This document shows positions 62,926-64,000 of a stretch of 64,000 nucleotides of DNA, in pieces. The notes under the pieces were generated by a model that worked only from the letters and a program-made list of their open reading frames with translations, did not search any database and was not told the origin of the DNA. The DNA is from Ammoniphilus sp. YIM 78166 (GTDB lineage: Bacteria > Bacillota > Bacilli > Aneurinibacillales > RAOX-1): NCBI RefSeq assembly GCF_004522215.1, contig NZ_SDLR01000003.1, forward strand, positions 434,001-498,000. The letters run 5' to 3'. Within the stretch, counting starts at the first letter, position 1. Each line of letters opens with the position of its first letter. The position numbers and the translations under genes were made by a program.

Positions 62926-63210
62926 ATGGCAGATGGTGAAAAATACTCCTTGTTATCCACTGAACAAGGCCACCTTCACTCGCGAACTTTGGAAGAGTTT
63001 CCGGAAGGACCCTACGGAAGTACACTTCTAACCGAAAAGTTAGGAAAAAGCTCAGGATGGGATACAGGTGAAGAAAACGAACAGCGCTTCGGCTACGAAG
63101 CTGAAGGACTCCATGACGGACTTCCTCGTTTGGATCCGGGTGCTGACCCGATTCGCTATAAAGGGGATGGAATGGAGGAGGAAACACCAGCAAATTACGA
63201 AAAACAATAA
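62926..63210 (+). CDS. small hydrophilic hypothetical protein (94 aa)
   Basis: 94 residues, acidic and glycine/proline-rich (LHSRTLEEFPEGPYGSTLLTEKLGKSSGWDTGEENEQ); likely unstructured. AAAGGAGGGAATCAC precedes the ATG. Similar short proteins of unknown role occur in spore formers. It is followed 11 nt later by a CMD-family gene. Confidence 0.7.
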   Translation: MADGEKYSLLSTEQGHLHSRTLEEFPEGPYGSTLLTEKLGKSSGWDTGEENEQRFGYEAEGLHDGLPRLDPGADPIRYKGDGMEEETPANYEKQ

Positions 63211-63221
63211 GAGGGTGATCG

Positions 63222-63569
63222 ATGATGAGCTTGCAACATGAAGACGAGTACAAATCCGGCATTCAAGAGCTGCACCACATCATGCCGCATGTGGTTGATC
63301 GGTACAATGAATTTACAGGAGCTTGTTTTGAAGAGAGGGCTGTGAGCAAAGGCAACAAAGAGCTAATCGCGTTAGGGATTAGCTTGAGTCATCGTGACGA
63401 GAATTGCGTAAGGTACCACGTAACCGAAGCTCTTCACAAGGGTGTTTCTGCTGAGGAGATTTGGGAGACGGTAAATGTAGCAATGGCGATGAGCGGCGGG
63501 ATGATCGTTTCTCAATGCGTTCATTGGGTTTCTGAATCGCTTTCACAAGGAACCACGACTCCACAGTAG
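63222..63569 (+). CDS. carboxymuconolactone decarboxylase / AhpD family protein
   Basis: 115 residues. The CMD/AhpD helical fold is clear: KELIALGISLSHRDENCVRYHVTEALHKGVSAEEIWETV. Only one of the two AhpD cysteines is present (NCVRYH, not CxxC), so a peroxidase role is uncertain. GAGGGTGATCG precedes ATG ATG. A bidirectional terminator follows. Confidence 0.88.
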   Translation: MMSLQHEDEYKSGIQELHHIMPHVVDRYNEFTGACFEERAVSKGNKELIALGISLSHRDENCVRYHVTEALHKGVSAEEIWETVNVAMAMSGGMIVSQCVHWVSESLSQGTTTPQ

Positions 63570-63575
63570 CAACAC

Positions 63576-63611
63576 AAAGAAGACTGAGACATCGTGGTCT
63601 CAGTCTTCTTT
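63576..63611. terminator. bidirectional terminator between convergent genes
   Basis: AAAGAAGACTGAGAC pairs with GTCTCAGTCTTCTTT around ATCGTG, between genes on opposite strands. Confidence 0.9.
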
Positions 63612-63938
63612 GTTCTTGAGTACTTCTCGAATTTCAAAAAGATAGTTTATACGCGCACGAAGGCTTTCTTGAACCTGTTGAGCCAGATTGGCATCAGGAT
63701 AGGGGGTTTCCATCATCCGTTGACTCTGATATATCATATGATCGACAGCTTCAAGAAGGAGTGGCTGGTATAATCTAGGGATGGCAACGTATTGCTCAGC
63801 ATTGCGGTAAAATTGCTCATAAATAAGAACCGCTTGTTCAAAGGCTTCATTTTCGCTTATTTGCTGTTCCTGAGCGTGATACTTTACTTTTTGAATAGTG
63901 GCTTCTTCAAGATAATAGGTTTTTCTTTTTTTTCCCAT
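63600..63938 (-). CDS. hypothetical protein with helical DNA-binding-like N-terminus
   Basis: 112 residues. MGKKRKTYYLEEATIQKVKYHAQEQQISENEAFEQAV resembles a ribbon-helix-helix motif, followed by a helical tail. GAGGGGGACTTGCG precedes the ATG on the minus strand. No family identified; it may regulate genes left of the window's end. Confidence 0.6.
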   Translation of the reverse strand: MGKKRKTYYLEEATIQKVKYHAQEQQISENEAFEQAVLIYEQFYRNAEQYVAIPRLYQPLLLEAVDHMIYQSQRMMETPYPDANLAQQVQESLRARINYLFEIREVLKNKED

Positions 63939-64000
63939 CGCAAGTCCCCCTCTTCTACCCTAACTATAGCAAAGAAGAGGTTACCCGTGCATATCATCAT

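Overview
The window looks like a chromosome segment of an endospore-forming Bacillales bacterium, probably of the Paenibacillaceae / Brevibacillus / Ammoniphilus group. This is an inference from Bacillus-type operons (puc purine genes, YuaF-FloT, YesM/YesN-type sensors, the DUF2515, DUF502 and DUF3231 families), SLH-domain surface proteins, strong AGGAGG ribosome sites and frequent TTG/GTG starts. No rRNA, tRNA, CRISPR array, complete insertion sequence or prophage was seen.

Layout: (1) 1-5.1 kb: a hexuronate-type catabolic block (Gfo/Idh/MocA oxidoreductase cut by the window edge, ThuA-like protein, DJ-1/PfpI protein, GntR regulator, mannonate dehydratase, SDR fructuronate reductase). (2) 5.2-12.4 kb: one purine/urate catabolic operon (MobA-like cofactor protein, three xanthine dehydrogenase subunits, OHCU decarboxylase, uricase, HIU hydrolase, M20 amidohydrolase). 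(3) 12.5-19.7 kb: a solo ABC ATPase, a BlaI/M56/DoxX regulatory module, a DUF3231 protein, a DsbA-type gene with TGA at its catalytic Cys, an aldo-keto reductase, and a decayed acetyltransferase. (4) 20-30.1 kb: a fructan/sucrose module with an SBP-histidine kinase-response regulator sensor set, ABC importer without ATPase, GH32 hydrolase and PfkB kinase, with CcpA-like sites. (5) 30.4-33.8 kb: a divergent three-gene cluster (cytosolic PhnD-like protein, acyl-CoA dehydrogenase, TusA-diiron fusion) with no pathway I can name. (6) 34-43.6 kb: TM2-like protein, esterase, SigW-type YuaF/FloT operon facing PspA, an ArsR-SRPBCC regulator under a perfect 19-bp inverted repeat, and a GtrA/GT2/DUF6056 surface glycosylation block. 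(7) 43.8-50.9 kb: ThiT, VOC protein, a DnaA-box cluster, a lipoamide-dehydrogenase-like gene with an in-frame TGA at a redox cysteine, MetA and a class A PBP. (8) 51-64 kb: a repeat-rich non-coding stretch, serine hydrolase, DinG helicase, ZIP transporter, DUF502, SprT, an SLH surface protein, a cold shock protein, a tyrosine recombinase and small proteins.

The most notable observation is that two unrelated thiol-redox genes, 29 kb apart, each have TGA exactly at a redox-active cysteine codon (U-x-x-C in a DsbA-like protein; C-x4-U in a dihydrolipoamide-dehydrogenase-like protein). Each TGA is followed at 17-20 nt by a small hairpin with a G-containing 3-nt loop, the geometry expected of a bacterial SECIS element. 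This suggests selenocysteine insertion (or another UGA recoding), which is unusual in Bacillales. The DsbA copy also has a TAG stop, so it may be decaying.
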